A program made the position numbers and the translations under genes. Below the pieces are notes generated by a model. That model saw nothing but the letters and a program-made list of their open reading frames with translations, had not been told where the DNA came from and did not search any database. Below are positions 35,129-43,642 of a DNA stretch of 64,000 nt, piece after piece. The DNA lies in assembly GCA_023701135.1 (NCBI GenBank), contig JAMPXP010000008.1, forward strand, positions 62,001-126,000, read 5' to 3'. Numbering within the stretch: the stretch's first letter is position 1; every line of letters begins with the position of its first letter. Origin of the DNA: Desulfobacula sp. (GTDB lineage: Bacteria > Desulfobacterota > Desulfobacteria > Desulfobacterales > Desulfobacteraceae).

Positions 35129-36781
35129 TTATGTGCAGTTAATAAACATATCGCCTAGGGGGTCGTATTCTGCGGGATGGGATGCCAGAAAAGAATCCAC
35201 CATATGGGTTTCCACCCCCTCCAGCAGGCGGATGATATAACATCTCAGGATCTTAAAAACATCGGTATCAGGATCAGAGATCAGTTCTTCAAGGTGTCTT
35301 TCCCCGACCCATGGCAGGGTTTTCAGCAGAACCGCTTTTTCATTTTCGAGAAAGAAGAGCATCATTTCGACCTTGACCGGATTATTCATCCGATAGACCG
35401 ATACCGCATCAAGGAAAAACGAGACGGCATATAATTTAGCCGCCAGACATTTGTCGGGCTCGCACAGATCCAGATGGGTGTTGATTTTTTTTTGATAGAG
35501 GGTTCTGGTTTGGATAGGCAGCTCTTTAAATGAAGTCGTTGAAAGGAATTGTTTTTTTAAATTTCTCAAAACCGTTGGGCCAAGTTTTTTTCTTTGCAAA
35601 CGGGCCTTTTCATCAAAAATGAAAAAATATTCCTTCAGACTTCTCATGCCGGGAGGGGTCAGTCGGTTGGAACCGTTGTCCAGAATGAGGGATTCCACCT
35701 GGACATCCAGGAGAACCGGGAGATGGCAATGGTTCTGATGGAGGTCATACCCTTCCAGGGGCTTGAAATAATCGACCAGAAGTGCGGTTCTCCCGGTTTT
35801 TTTAAGGGGGAAAAAATTTGTTGCCCCGGTAATGGGGATTTTTTTGTGGCCCTGGGGATATAAAGCGCTTGTAAAGGCCGGAATAATGATAAACGCCCCG
35901 TCCGGTGTGATTTCCGTACCGTAGCCATCTGTTATGGACGGTTTGACGGTAACAAAGTCTTCATCCAGGCCCGCCGGAATCAGGAGTTCATCCATATCAT
36001 GCTGTTTGCCGAAAGAAGAATCCAGCCGTTCTTCGATGCGTTGAATGCGGGCCTTGTTTTTTGATGTGATGCTGACGGAAAGATTGGAGCGGTTTTTGAC
36101 CATGCGGGTGAATAAGCATTCTTTTCCCCTGGGAACCTTTGTCAATACACTGTATTCCAGAGAAAGGGCATCCAATTGGTCGATGAGGTCAGCCACATTC
36201 TTACCCTTGTCTTCCCAGTCAAGGGGGTCTGAGGCGCCGTAAAGGGAGATTTCGGGATTTGCCGCAGCCTTTATCCGGTTTAAAATCCGGATCACGGCGG
36301 GATATGAGAAATGGGATCTGACGCCGGGCAAAGCCCATTCGTTGCAACGCCGGCAAAAATTGCTGCATCCGGAGGTGAGCTGAAATGCCATGGCGGTTTT
36401 GAAAACCAGGTTCTCCTGATCAGGGGTCAGGCCAAGCCGGGCTTTCCATTCGTCAAATCCCATATGGCGGATATTCCGGTGCATTTTCCGGATGCGTCGG
36501 GTCAAAAGGGTTTTGAGACTTTTTCCGGTTTCCCGGAGACTTGCCGGCCCCTGGGAGATTAGCACCTTTCTGTATTTCCTGAGGGCGGTCTGTATCTGGT
36601 GGATGCATTTTTCAGTATTTTCATTGAATTCCGGGTGCGCTGTTGCATATTGGAAGATCTGCCCATGGATAATGGCAGCCTCTTGAAAATCTTTTCTATA
36701 CAAGGCCGCCAGAAATTCGTTTTTTTTCTGTTCAAAAAAAGAATCCAGGGTTTCAAGAATAAATGGCTTATCTTTCATCAT
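35129..36781 (-). CDS. Uncharacterised radical-SAM-type protein
   Basis: 550 residues from the ATG at 36781. The frame extends to 36817, but that part lies inside a terminator stem and its U-run, so the downstream ATGATG is preferred. A CxxxCxxC motif (C139, C143, C146; SGCSNFCRRCNEWALPG) begins a TIM-barrel-like stretch with ISLYGASDPLDWEDKG and LSVSITSKNKA, as in radical SAM enzymes. Before it lie ~135 helical residues; after it ~200 residues (two helical domains) with no match I know. No second cluster motif is evident. Substrate unknown; the setting is between a DUF374 gene and dsrMKJOP. Confidence 0.75.
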   Translation of the reverse strand: MMKDKPFILETLDSFFEQKKNEFLAALYRKDFQEAAIIHGQIFQYATAHPEFNENTEKCIHQIQTALRKYRKVLISQGPASLRETGKSLKTLLTRRIRKMHRNIRHMGFDEWKARLGLTPDQENLVFKTAMAFQLTSGCSNFCRRCNEWALPGVRSHFSYPAVIRILNRIKAAANPEISLYGASDPLDWEDKGKNVADLIDQLDALSLEYSVLTKVPRGKECLFTRMVKNRSNLSVSITSKNKARIQRIEERLDSSFGKQHDMDELLIPAGLDEDFVTVKPSITDGYGTEITPDGAFIIIPAFTSALYPQGHKKIPITGATNFFPLKKTGRTALLVDYFKPLEGYDLHQNHCHLPVLLDVQVESLILDNGSNRLTPPGMRSLKEYFFIFDEKARLQRKKLGPTVLRNLKKQFLSTTSFKELPIQTRTLYQKKINTHLDLCEPDKCLAAKLYAVSFFLDAVSVYRMNNPVKVEMMLFFLENEKAVLLKTLPWVGERHLEELISDPDTDVFKILRCYIIRLLEGVETHMVDSFLASHPAEYDPLGDMFINCT

Positions 36782-36797
36782 AACCGGCAGGGTCTGC

Positions 36798-36832
36798 AAA
36801 AAAAAGGGGAGTTTCATGGCAGAAACTCCCCT
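36798..36832 (-). terminator. Strong rho-independent terminator of dsrMKJOP
   Basis: Read on the minus strand: AGGGGAGTTTC, loop TGCCAT, GAAACTCCCCT, then eight T. The stem (36805-36815 / 36822-36832) is perfect and begins 26 bp after the dsrP stop (36858). It separates the dsr operon from the radical-SAM gene. Confidence 0.88.
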
Positions 36833-36857
36833 GAATAAACACCAGATTTTTGGTATC

Positions 36858-38015
36858 TTAGCCGCGCACTTCTTCTTTGACCTGGGTCGCCAGTTTATAC
36901 AGAAGGGTCAGGACCAGGAAGCCTGTGGCGTAAACCGCCAGGGTGATCATGATCTCGGGCTTTGTGGGGGCGTATTCCGTTACATGGTGCAGGGGGGAGG
37001 GCACAAACCCTCCGGAAATCATCCCAAGACCTTTATCAATCCAGGCGCCGAAAAAAATCATGGCGCAGGTAAAGGGCAACAGGGTCTTATTGTTTCTAAA
37101 CTGAGGGATGACAAGAAAAATTGCACCGGTAAACATCAGAATCAAACCGGTCCACATCCAGGGTACCAGGGCATGATATCCGTGGTATCCGAACAATAGA
37201 TACGTCAGATGGGCCTTATGTCCCGGAATATTGGAGTAATAGACCGTAAAGACTTCACATAAAAAGAAAAACAGGTTGGCAATAATGGCCCAGCAGACGA
37301 TTTTGGCCAATGTCTGCATGGCTTCCCAGCCCGGATCAAATTTGGTGAATTTTCTGATCAGATAACACAGGATGATCAGAAAGGCCGGTCCTGCGGCAAA
37401 GGCCGATGCCAGGAACCGTGGCGCCAGGATGGCGGTCAGCCAGTATCCGCGTCCGGGAAGACCGCAGTAAAGATAGGCGGTCACCGTATGGATACCGATG
37501 GCAAAGGGAATGGACAGATAAATCAGGGGCTTTGTCCAGAAGGGCGGTTCCACCTGGTTTCTTTCCGCTTCCAGTACCTTCCACCCAATGACAATGTTCA
37601 GAAAAAGATAGCCGTTAAGCACCAACATATCATAGAACAGCATGGATTTGGGGGAGGGATATAATAAAACATTCAAAGCTCTTGTGGGCTGGCCTAAATC
37701 CACGATGATGAAAAGAAGACACATGACCAGGGCGGCCACGGCAAGGAATTCGCCCAATATGGTGATCCTGTGAAATTTTTCATAATTGTGAAGATAATAG
37801 GGGATGACCACCATGACCCCTCCTGCGGCAACTCCCACAAGAAAGGTGAAATTGGCAATATAAAATCCCCAGGACACATCCCGGCTCATGCCGGTAATCA
37901 TCAACCCGTTCATGAACTGGTCGATATAGACGATGAATCCCGCTCCCATGACAAGGAGCAGAAAGATTATCCATGACCAGTAATTTTTACTTCCTTTAAT
38001 CGCTATTTCAAGCAT
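36858..38015 (-). CDS. dsrP: DsrP, NrfD-family membrane subunit of the DsrMKJOP complex
   Basis: 385 residues with about ten transmembrane helices, NrfD/PsrC type: VDLGQPTRALNVLLYPSPKS and YGYHALVPWMWTGLIL-like segments. It probably binds menaquinone and passes electrons to DsrO/DsrJ on the periplasmic side. Last gene of dsrMKJOP. Confidence 0.95.
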   Translation of the reverse strand: MLEIAIKGSKNYWSWIIFLLLVMGAGFIVYIDQFMNGLMITGMSRDVSWGFYIANFTFLVGVAAGGVMVVIPYYLHNYEKFHRITILGEFLAVAALVMCLLFIIVDLGQPTRALNVLLYPSPKSMLFYDMLVLNGYLFLNIVIGWKVLEAERNQVEPPFWTKPLIYLSIPFAIGIHTVTAYLYCGLPGRGYWLTAILAPRFLASAFAAGPAFLIILCYLIRKFTKFDPGWEAMQTLAKIVCWAIIANLFFFLCEVFTVYYSNIPGHKAHLTYLLFGYHGYHALVPWMWTGLILMFTGAIFLVIPQFRNNKTLLPFTCAMIFFGAWIDKGLGMISGGFVPSPLHHVTEYAPTKPEIMITLAVYATGFLVLTLLYKLATQVKEEVRG

Positions 38016-38026
38016 GGTCGCTCCTC

Positions 38027-38851
38027 TTATACAATATAGTAAACAGATGGTTCCGTGCCCAGGGACTGGTTCCGCCGGATGGTATAATGCTCCTTCAGCA
38101 GGACCCGGATATCGGATTCAGGGTCTTCCAGGTCTCCGACCACAATGGCGCCCTCGCTGGCCTGCACACAATGGGGAAGCTCACCCTTAGCCAGTTGCTC
38201 GGCGCATAAATTGCATTTTTCCACCACCCCTTTGCTGCGGGTGGGGAAATCCGGATTGGTTTCCGCAATAAAGGGTCTGGGGTCCCTGAAATTGAAACTC
38301 CTTGACCCATATGGGCAGGCCGCCATGCAGAACCGGCACCCGATACACCGGTGGAAGTCCATGATGACGATGCCGTCTTCCCGCTTAAAGGTCGCCTGGG
38401 TGGGGCAGGCCTGGACGCAGGGGGCGTTTTTGCAGTGGTTGCAGGTGACAAGGAAGGGAAGATCATGGAATTTTTCAGTCAGATATTCATCTTCTTTTTC
38501 AGGGAAGGCATAATGGAATTCTTCTTCCCAGATCCATTTGATCTCCTGTTTATGGTTGGCCAATCTGGTCTTGGGATATTTTTCCGCATCTACCTCATGC
38601 TTGAAATCCGGAACATTATGGGTCTTGTGACAGACTTCCGTAATTTTTTCCGCAATTTCCTCCGTGATTTTGTTGGTATCAATGACCATGCCCCAGCGGT
38701 GGGCGGTAAGCGCCTGTTCATTTTTACCCTTTACCGCAAGGGCTGTGCCAGGGGAGTCAGATGAAGCAAAATTCATTGCCGGAGAAGCACCCAACCCGAT
38801 GGCAGCGATACCCGCTACTTTAAGAAAGCTTCTTCTGCTTTTTTTCATCAT
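38027..38851 (-). CDS. dsrO: DsrO, periplasmic 4Fe-4S subunit of DsrMKJOP
   Basis: 274 residues from the ATG at 38851 (AGGAG upstream); an earlier in-frame ATG at 38887 is not favoured. Tat signal SRRSFLKVAGIAAIG, then ferredoxin clusters: CNHCKNAPCVQACP, CIGCRFCMAACPYG and the last CNLCAEQLAKG. The start overlaps the dsrJ stop by 4 bp. Electron carrier between DsrP and the cytochrome DsrJ. Confidence 0.96.
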   Translation of the reverse strand: MMKKSRRSFLKVAGIAAIGLGASPAMNFASSDSPGTALAVKGKNEQALTAHRWGMVIDTNKITEEIAEKITEVCHKTHNVPDFKHEVDAEKYPKTRLANHKQEIKWIWEEEFHYAFPEKEDEYLTEKFHDLPFLVTCNHCKNAPCVQACPTQATFKREDGIVIMDFHRCIGCRFCMAACPYGSRSFNFRDPRPFIAETNPDFPTRSKGVVEKCNLCAEQLAKGELPHCVQASEGAIVVGDLEDPESDIRVLLKEHYTIRRNQSLGTEPSVYYIV

Positions 38852-39243
38852 TTTATCTCCTTGGGGTTTGTGTGACATTCCCAGCAATAGGGATCAACCG
38901 AAGCATAGGTATGGCAACTGTCACAAAATTTTGCTTTATCTTCATGGCATCCCAGACAAGAATTTTCGCCCGTGGACAGGCTCATGCCAAAGGTGTGGCC
39001 ATTGGCAGCCGTGTACTGTCTGTCGGAATTTCTGACCACGGAATCTCTCCATTCATCCAGGAGAGAGGGATGGTTGGCCCGCATATCATATTTTTCCAGG
39101 ACACATTTTTTTTCTTCCTTGGCCTTGCCCAGGAGTTCTGGTTTTGGTGCCGCCTCCGTGGTCGTGATCATATTGAACCAGAACGGCGAGAGCACTGCCA
39201 GAACAAAGATAACCAGTCCCGTAATGATCATATTCTTATTCAT
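38848..39243 (-). CDS. dsrJ: DsrJ, triheme cytochrome c of DsrMKJOP
   Basis: 131 residues with an uncleaved N-terminal helix (~5-25) and three CxxCH motifs: CLGCH (96-100), CDSCH (107-111) and CWECH (120-124). A conserved Cys at 47 in KKCVLEKYDMRANH is the likely unusual axial ligand known for this family. Located on the periplasmic face. Signature protein of sulfate/sulfur metabolism. Confidence 0.97.
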   Translation of the reverse strand: MNKNMIITGLVIFVLAVLSPFWFNMITTTEAAPKPELLGKAKEEKKCVLEKYDMRANHPSLLDEWRDSVVRNSDRQYTAANGHTFGMSLSTGENSCLGCHEDKAKFCDSCHTYASVDPYCWECHTNPKEIK

Positions 39244-40891
39244 CGTCTTCCTCCTCGAATCCTGTCATGGGTTCAAGCCTCAGGTTTTCAGTCCTTTTCT
39301 TCTCGCCCGGCAGGATCAATGCATTGCCGACCAGTTCATGAACACCGGCTACCCTGACTTCCGGCACCCAGTATTCGCACAGGGTGGAAAGGGCGGCCCT
39401 GTCAATGGCACATACTGTACCAAGGGTGTTGACACCGAATTTTTCATGGACATGTTTAACGGCATTGGCTCTGGGAAGGGCGCCGGCCATCCTGAGTTCC
39501 ATGTTTTCTCCGGCGTTCAGGCCTGAACCTGATCCACAGCAGAAAGTCTGCTCACGGATGGTATTGGGCGGCATTTCATAAAAGTGGTTACAGACGTTCT
39601 GGATGACATAGCGGGGTTCATCCAGAAGACCCATGCCTCTTGAAGTGTTGCAGGAATCATGGTAAGTCATGACAAAATCGTCATTCCTTGATTTGTCCAG
39701 TTCGAGCTTGCTGTGTTTGATGAGATCGGCCGTGAATTCCGTGATATGGACCATCTTGGTGGAGCGGGCATTTTCAAATACCGTACCGGTGATGGGGTTT
39801 TTCGGCACTTCCAGGAAATCGGCAGGGCCGTTCATGGTGTCCATGTACTGGTGGATGACACGCCACATATGGCCGCATTCCCCGCCCAGAATCCATTTGA
39901 CGCCCAGGCGCCTGGCCTCGGCATACATCTTGGCGTTGAGGCGTTTCATGGTTTCATGGGAGGTGAAGAAACCGAAATTACCGCCTTCGGAAGCATAGGT
40001 GCTCCAGGTGACATCCAGCCCGTATTTGTCCTTCAGATACTTGAACAGGATGAGATATCCCTGGCAGGTATAGGTCCCGGGATCGGCGAACACATCACCG
40101 GAAGGGGTGATGAACAGGATGTCGGCCCCTTTTTTCATGAACTGGGGCGTGCAGTTGACACCGGTCAGGGATTCAATATCTTCCACAAAGAATTCCAGCA
40201 TGTCTTTAAAGGCATGGGGCTGGATCCCCAGGTGGTTACCTGTTTTGAAACAGTTTGATACCGGTGTAGCAATCCAGTCGATATTCAGCCCTAAAAGGTT
40301 GAATATTTCCCTGGCCATAATGGTGATTTCCGCCGTGTCAATGCCATAGGGGCAGAACACGGAACATCGACGGCATTCGGTGCACTGAAAGAAATAATAC
40401 CACCATTCCTTGAGAACATCCAGAGTCATGGGCCTGGCACCGGCCAAGGCTTTCCCGCCGGGGATCTTGCTTAAAATTTTTCCGGCGGTTGAAAAATCAT
40501 TCCGATATACGGATCTTAAGAGCTCGGCTCTCAGCACAGGCATGTTCTTGGGATCGCCCGTTCCGAGGAAGAAATGGCATTTGTCGGCACAGGCGCCGCA
40601 GCGGACGCAGATATCCATGAACACCTTAAAGGTCCGGAACCGTTCCAGGCGGTCTTTCAGGCCTTGAAAAACGATTTCCTGCCAGTTGTCCGGAAGTTTC
40701 CAGTCCTCTTCAAGGGGATTCCAGGGTCTGGCGTTGGGCAGACCCAGCGTTTGAACACTTTCAGCCTTGGCCGCATAGCAATACATCCCCGGTCTGATTT
40801 GAACGGAAGCGGTGTTATCCATCCAGTTTCCAGATCCCGGGGCATAATCTATTTTATTTAATAGTTCATCCGGTTTTAATTGGTCAGACAT
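39236..40891 (-). CDS. dsrK: DsrK, cytoplasmic iron-sulfur subunit of DsrMKJOP
   Basis: 551 residues, HdrD-like. Two ferredoxin clusters: CVRCGACADKCHFFLG and CTECRRCSVFCPYG; C-terminal CCG-type non-cubane site, with CNTSRGMG and later TFCCGSGSG. It takes part in reduction of the DsrC trisulfide/disulfide in the cytoplasm, coupled to the membrane complex. Overlaps dsrJ by 8 bp. Confidence 0.97.
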   Translation of the reverse strand: MSDQLKPDELLNKIDYAPGSGNWMDNTASVQIRPGMYCYAAKAESVQTLGLPNARPWNPLEEDWKLPDNWQEIVFQGLKDRLERFRTFKVFMDICVRCGACADKCHFFLGTGDPKNMPVLRAELLRSVYRNDFSTAGKILSKIPGGKALAGARPMTLDVLKEWWYYFFQCTECRRCSVFCPYGIDTAEITIMAREIFNLLGLNIDWIATPVSNCFKTGNHLGIQPHAFKDMLEFFVEDIESLTGVNCTPQFMKKGADILFITPSGDVFADPGTYTCQGYLILFKYLKDKYGLDVTWSTYASEGGNFGFFTSHETMKRLNAKMYAEARRLGVKWILGGECGHMWRVIHQYMDTMNGPADFLEVPKNPITGTVFENARSTKMVHITEFTADLIKHSKLELDKSRNDDFVMTYHDSCNTSRGMGLLDEPRYVIQNVCNHFYEMPPNTIREQTFCCGSGSGLNAGENMELRMAGALPRANAVKHVHEKFGVNTLGTVCAIDRAALSTLCEYWVPEVRVAGVHELVGNALILPGEKKRTENLRLEPMTGFEEEDDE

Positions 40892-40894
40892 TGA

Positions 40895-41902
40895 TTACTC
40901 CTCTTTATCCACCGGCAGGCCGGCTTCAATCATTTTTTCTCTGAAGTGATCCTCATACTCTTCATAGGTATGGGTTTTCACATCATAGTTCCAGGGGTTA
41001 ACATGTCTTTTTGCACGGGTATTGTTTGCCATATTTCTTGTGGGGCTTAAAAAGATTCCGCCCAGGTGCATAAGCTTACTGGCCGGGAAATATGCAAAAA
41101 GGATACTCACCAGAAAAAGATGGGCGTAAAAAAGACCGCCGACGCCTTTCGGAATGACGGGGCTGAAGGTCGCAAGACCCATGGTAAGCTCTTTGATACC
41201 GACGATGTCAACCTTTGTGAAATATCTCATGGACAACCCGGAGACAGCAATTCCGATGATGAGGAAAAGCGGGAAATAATCGGCTGCCTGGGAGATATAG
41301 GTTACCTTGGCGTCAAAGATTCTTCTTGCCAGCAAAAATAAGGTCGCTGCGAGCAGGAGAGCGCCGGAAATGAAAAGTCCGGGGAGCCCCAACTGGACGA
41401 TACCGTCCATGTATTCAAGAAATTTGATACAGGAGGGCACCGGTGAGGTAAAAAATCTGAAATGCCTTAAAATGACAACCAGGAAGGAATAATGAAAGGC
41501 AAGGGCGCCTATCCAGAGGAAAATTTCCCAGGAATAGGACAGCTTGTTGGATTCATTCCGGTTGAATGCGGCCTTGGTGTTCCTGAAAAGGGATCTGAAA
41601 AGAAAAATTTCAAGAACCATTCTTAAACATACACCTGTTGAAGTATCAGGGTTATCAATGCAGTTCTGTTTTATCCACGGCAAAGATTTCTGCTGACCGC
41701 AGGTTGTGGGAATCCTGAACGGAACAGCAGAAGATGCCCATCCCAATACCTTGTAAACAAACCCGGCAAGGAAGGCAAGAACCGCCAGATACGGGATAAC
41801 AATCCCGAAGAACCGATGAAGCCCTGCTCCCTCAACCCCTGTATATGCTACTAAGAAGAGCAGAAAAACAGTTGTCAGGGGGATCAAGTACTTTTGATTC
41901 AT
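40895..41902 (-). CDS. dsrM: DsrM, membrane cytochrome b subunit of DsrMKJOP
   Basis: 335 residues, six or so membrane helices (NarI-like): IPYLAVLAFLAGFVYKVLG, WIGALAFHYSFLVVILRHFRFF with histidines for heme b, and GLFYAHLFLVSILFAYFP. Passes electrons from the menaquinone pool to DsrK. First structural gene; 3 bp from dsrK. Confidence 0.97.
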   Translation of the reverse strand: MNQKYLIPLTTVFLLFLVAYTGVEGAGLHRFFGIVIPYLAVLAFLAGFVYKVLGWASSAVPFRIPTTCGQQKSLPWIKQNCIDNPDTSTGVCLRMVLEIFLFRSLFRNTKAAFNRNESNKLSYSWEIFLWIGALAFHYSFLVVILRHFRFFTSPVPSCIKFLEYMDGIVQLGLPGLFISGALLLAATLFLLARRIFDAKVTYISQAADYFPLFLIIGIAVSGLSMRYFTKVDIVGIKELTMGLATFSPVIPKGVGGLFYAHLFLVSILFAYFPASKLMHLGGIFLSPTRNMANNTRAKRHVNPWNYDVKTHTYEEYEDHFREKMIEAGLPVDKEE

Positions 41903-41958
41903 ATTATAACCACCTCATGAATTGATGTGTGACGGAATCTGGAACCCCGCCATACATG

Positions 41959-42474
41959 TTAAATTTGTTTTGAGCCAAGGAGGTCTTCTTCCGTCAGCTC
42001 GGCTACTAAACCCGCCCTTTCAAAGGCACGGTGGATACGTCTCTTGCTTTCCGTTGCCTTTAAAAGGAATATTTCTTCCCTACATTTCATAAACCTGTTG
42101 AAAGATGCAAGCGCGATCTGATCAACAAGTCTGTCAAATTCTCTTATCATCCCGGCATCCAAAAGGGCTTCCCCGATATCTTTTAATGCATAGACAAAGC
42201 TGACGGCTTCGCTTGCGGAAAAAGCCTGTACCGCTCTGATGCGGATCACGGGGTCAAGGGTTCGTTCAAGGGATTCCGGCGTGAAATCAGTTAAAATCAG
42301 ATTGAATACATCGGCGACGGTTTCATGGGTGATGGCACCGATGGGGTTGTCAAAACGATTGGCGTCTTTACCCAGGATTTTTGCCGACTGGGAGGGATAT
42401 GTATCAATGGTGGCCTGAAACCATTTTTTGATAAAGGCTTCTCTGTTCTTACCAAGTGCTTGTTTTAAATCCAT
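41959..42474 (-). CDS. RsbRD N-terminal domain protein at the head of dsrMKJOP
   Basis: 171 residues from the ATG at 42474; a longer frame to 42567 would cross the promoter. MDLKQALGKNREAFIKKWF opens the RsbRD-N/co-antagonist globin-like fold (PF14361 type): NPIGAITHETVADVFNLIL and PVIRIRAVQAFSASEAVSFV. This family commonly stands right before dsrMKJOP in sulfate reducers; it is a candidate regulator or sensor of the complex, with no established mechanism. 56 bp from dsrM, same strand. Confidence 0.82.
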   Translation of the reverse strand: MDLKQALGKNREAFIKKWFQATIDTYPSQSAKILGKDANRFDNPIGAITHETVADVFNLILTDFTPESLERTLDPVIRIRAVQAFSASEAVSFVYALKDIGEALLDAGMIREFDRLVDQIALASFNRFMKCREEIFLLKATESKRRIHRAFERAGLVAELTEEDLLGSKQI

Positions 42475-42534
42475 AATTTTATAACACGATTGCCTTAAAA
42501 GTATCGTATTTTCCTTTAAATTTATTGTTAGAAG

Positions 42535-42563
42535 GATATAAACTTCCCTTAATTGTATGTCAA
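42535..42563 (-). promoter_or_regulatory. sigma70-type promoter of the RsbRD/dsrMKJOP operon
   Basis: Minus strand: TTGACA (42558-42563), 17-bp spacer, TATATC (42535-42540). The start of transcription near 42528 leaves a ~55-nt leader before ATG 42474. The AT-rich leader has no obvious hairpin. Confidence 0.65.
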
Positions 42564-42690
42564 GCATTAAAGATCGGCCGGAGACGAAATCCCAAAAAGG
42601 GTCTGCAAGGCCTGATCCGGGTGGTTTTTCCCTTGCCCGCCTCTTTTTTATTGAATAAATAAAATCTTTAGATTAAATACAATCAAAAGA

Positions 42691-42709
42691 AAATGCATGA
42701 TCTGCATTT
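42691..42709. repeat. Inverted repeat upstream of the PagL-like gene
   Basis: AAATGCA (42691-42697), spacer TGATC, TGCATTT (42703-42709). It lies 45 bp before the ATG of the PagL-like protein, downstream of a TACAAT -10-like hexamer (42677-42682); it may be an operator. Confidence 0.4.
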
Positions 42710-42753
42710 ACAATTCAACGCGTTAAAATCATTAACAGGAGACAGGGATTGCC

Positions 42754-43275
42754 ATGAAAAAAATAATTTTAATATGGGTCGGTCTGATGTTGTTTTACGG
42801 CAGTGCCAGTGCCGAATTCGACGGTTTCGGACTTTCTTTGGGCTACGGAGTCGGAAAAAAGGATATTGATATTTATCGTTTAGGGCTTAAAAAAGATTAT
42901 ACTTCCCGGTGGTTTGAAAATGAAACCGGTTATCTGTCCGGGTTTTTCGAATTGTCCTATAACCGATGGGAACACGGGGGAGACGAGGTGAACGGCCTGG
43001 CCCTTTCCCCTGTATTCGCCTATTATTTCGGAACCGATGCAGACTTTGTCAGGCCCTATATTGCCGGGGGTATCGGCGCGGCCTTCATCGACGACTACCG
43101 CATCCACAACAGGAACCTGAGCACCCATTTCCAGTTTGAAGATAGGATCGGCGTCGGCGCCCGCATCGGCATCTTTGACATGAATATGTCCTATTTCCAT
43201 TATTCCAATGCAGGCCTGAAGTCTCCCAACGACGGAATAGACATCTGGCTCTTCACCGGAGCCATTCAGTTTTAA
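42754..43275 (+). CDS. PagL-like lipid A 3-O-deacylase (acyloxyacyl hydrolase family)
   Basis: 173 residues: signal peptide (1-20, ending GSASA) and an eight-stranded barrel pattern of alternating hydrophobic residues to a C-terminal Phe (AIQF). The family's catalytic His-x-Ser is present as FHYSNAG (H149, S151). PagL removes an acyl chain from lipid A in the outer membrane. Isolated; next to the tRNA-Ser genes. Confidence 0.8.
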   Translation: MKKIILIWVGLMLFYGSASAEFDGFGLSLGYGVGKKDIDIYRLGLKKDYTSRWFENETGYLSGFFELSYNRWEHGGDEVNGLALSPVFAYYFGTDADFVRPYIAGGIGAAFIDDYRIHNRNLSTHFQFEDRIGVGARIGIFDMNMSYFHYSNAGLKSPNDGIDIWLFTGAIQF

Positions 43276-43286
43276 TCGTGAAATAC

Positions 43287-43322
43287 AAAAAAGGGGATTA
43301 AACGCCACAATGTTTAATCCCC
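43287..43322 (-). terminator. Rho-independent terminator after the tRNA-Ser genes
   Basis: Minus strand: GGGGATTAAAC, loop of 8, GTTTAATCCCC, then six T. Perfect 11-bp stem (43293-43303 / 43312-43322). It lies just downstream of the tRNA-Ser(GCT) gene and could also stop the convergent PagL-like gene. Confidence 0.85.
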
Positions 43323-43334
43323 TATATTTATTAG

Positions 43335-43426
43335 TGGCGGAGAAAGAGAGATTCGAACTCTCGATACCGGTTTCCCAGTATACTCGCTTAGCAGGCGAGT
43401 GCCTTCAGCCTCTCGGCCATTTCTCC
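43335..43426 (-). tRNA. tRNA-Ser (anticodon GCT)
   Basis: 92 nt with encoded CCA (43335-43337). Acceptor GGAGAAA pairs TTTCTCC; anticodon loop CTGCTAA puts GCT at 43390-43392; long variable arm typical of serine tRNA; T-loop GTTCGAATC. Reads AGC/AGU. Confidence 0.96.
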
Positions 43427-43441
43427 GTATTCGTTAAGATC

Positions 43442-43529
43442 TGGCGGAGGAGGTAGGATTCGAACCCACGTAGCTTTGACACTAAACGGTTTTCAAGACC
43501 GCCGCCTTCAGCCGCTCGGCCACTCCTCC
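43442..43529 (-). tRNA. tRNA-Ser (anticodon TGA)
   Basis: 88 nt with encoded CCA (43442-43444). Acceptor GGAGGAG/CTCCTCC; anticodon loop CTTGAAA gives TGA (43493-43495); long variable arm; T-loop GTTCGAATC. Reads UCA and related codons. Upstream tRNA of the tandem pair. Confidence 0.96.
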
Positions 43530-43544
43530 GAAATCGAACAAGGT

Positions 43545-43573
43545 TTTATATCACCTTGGCTAAAACAGGTCAA
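43545..43573 (-). promoter_or_regulatory. Promoter of the tandem tRNA-Ser genes
   Basis: Minus strand TTGACC (43568-43573), 17-bp spacer, TATAAA (43545-43550); the tRNA begins at 43529. Near-consensus and well placed. Confidence 0.75.
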
Positions 43574-43642
43574 CACTTAACTTGCCTTTTTAAGAGGCCA
43601 TGGATATTTGTTGTTTATCCTGAATAGCGCTTATTCCCAAGG

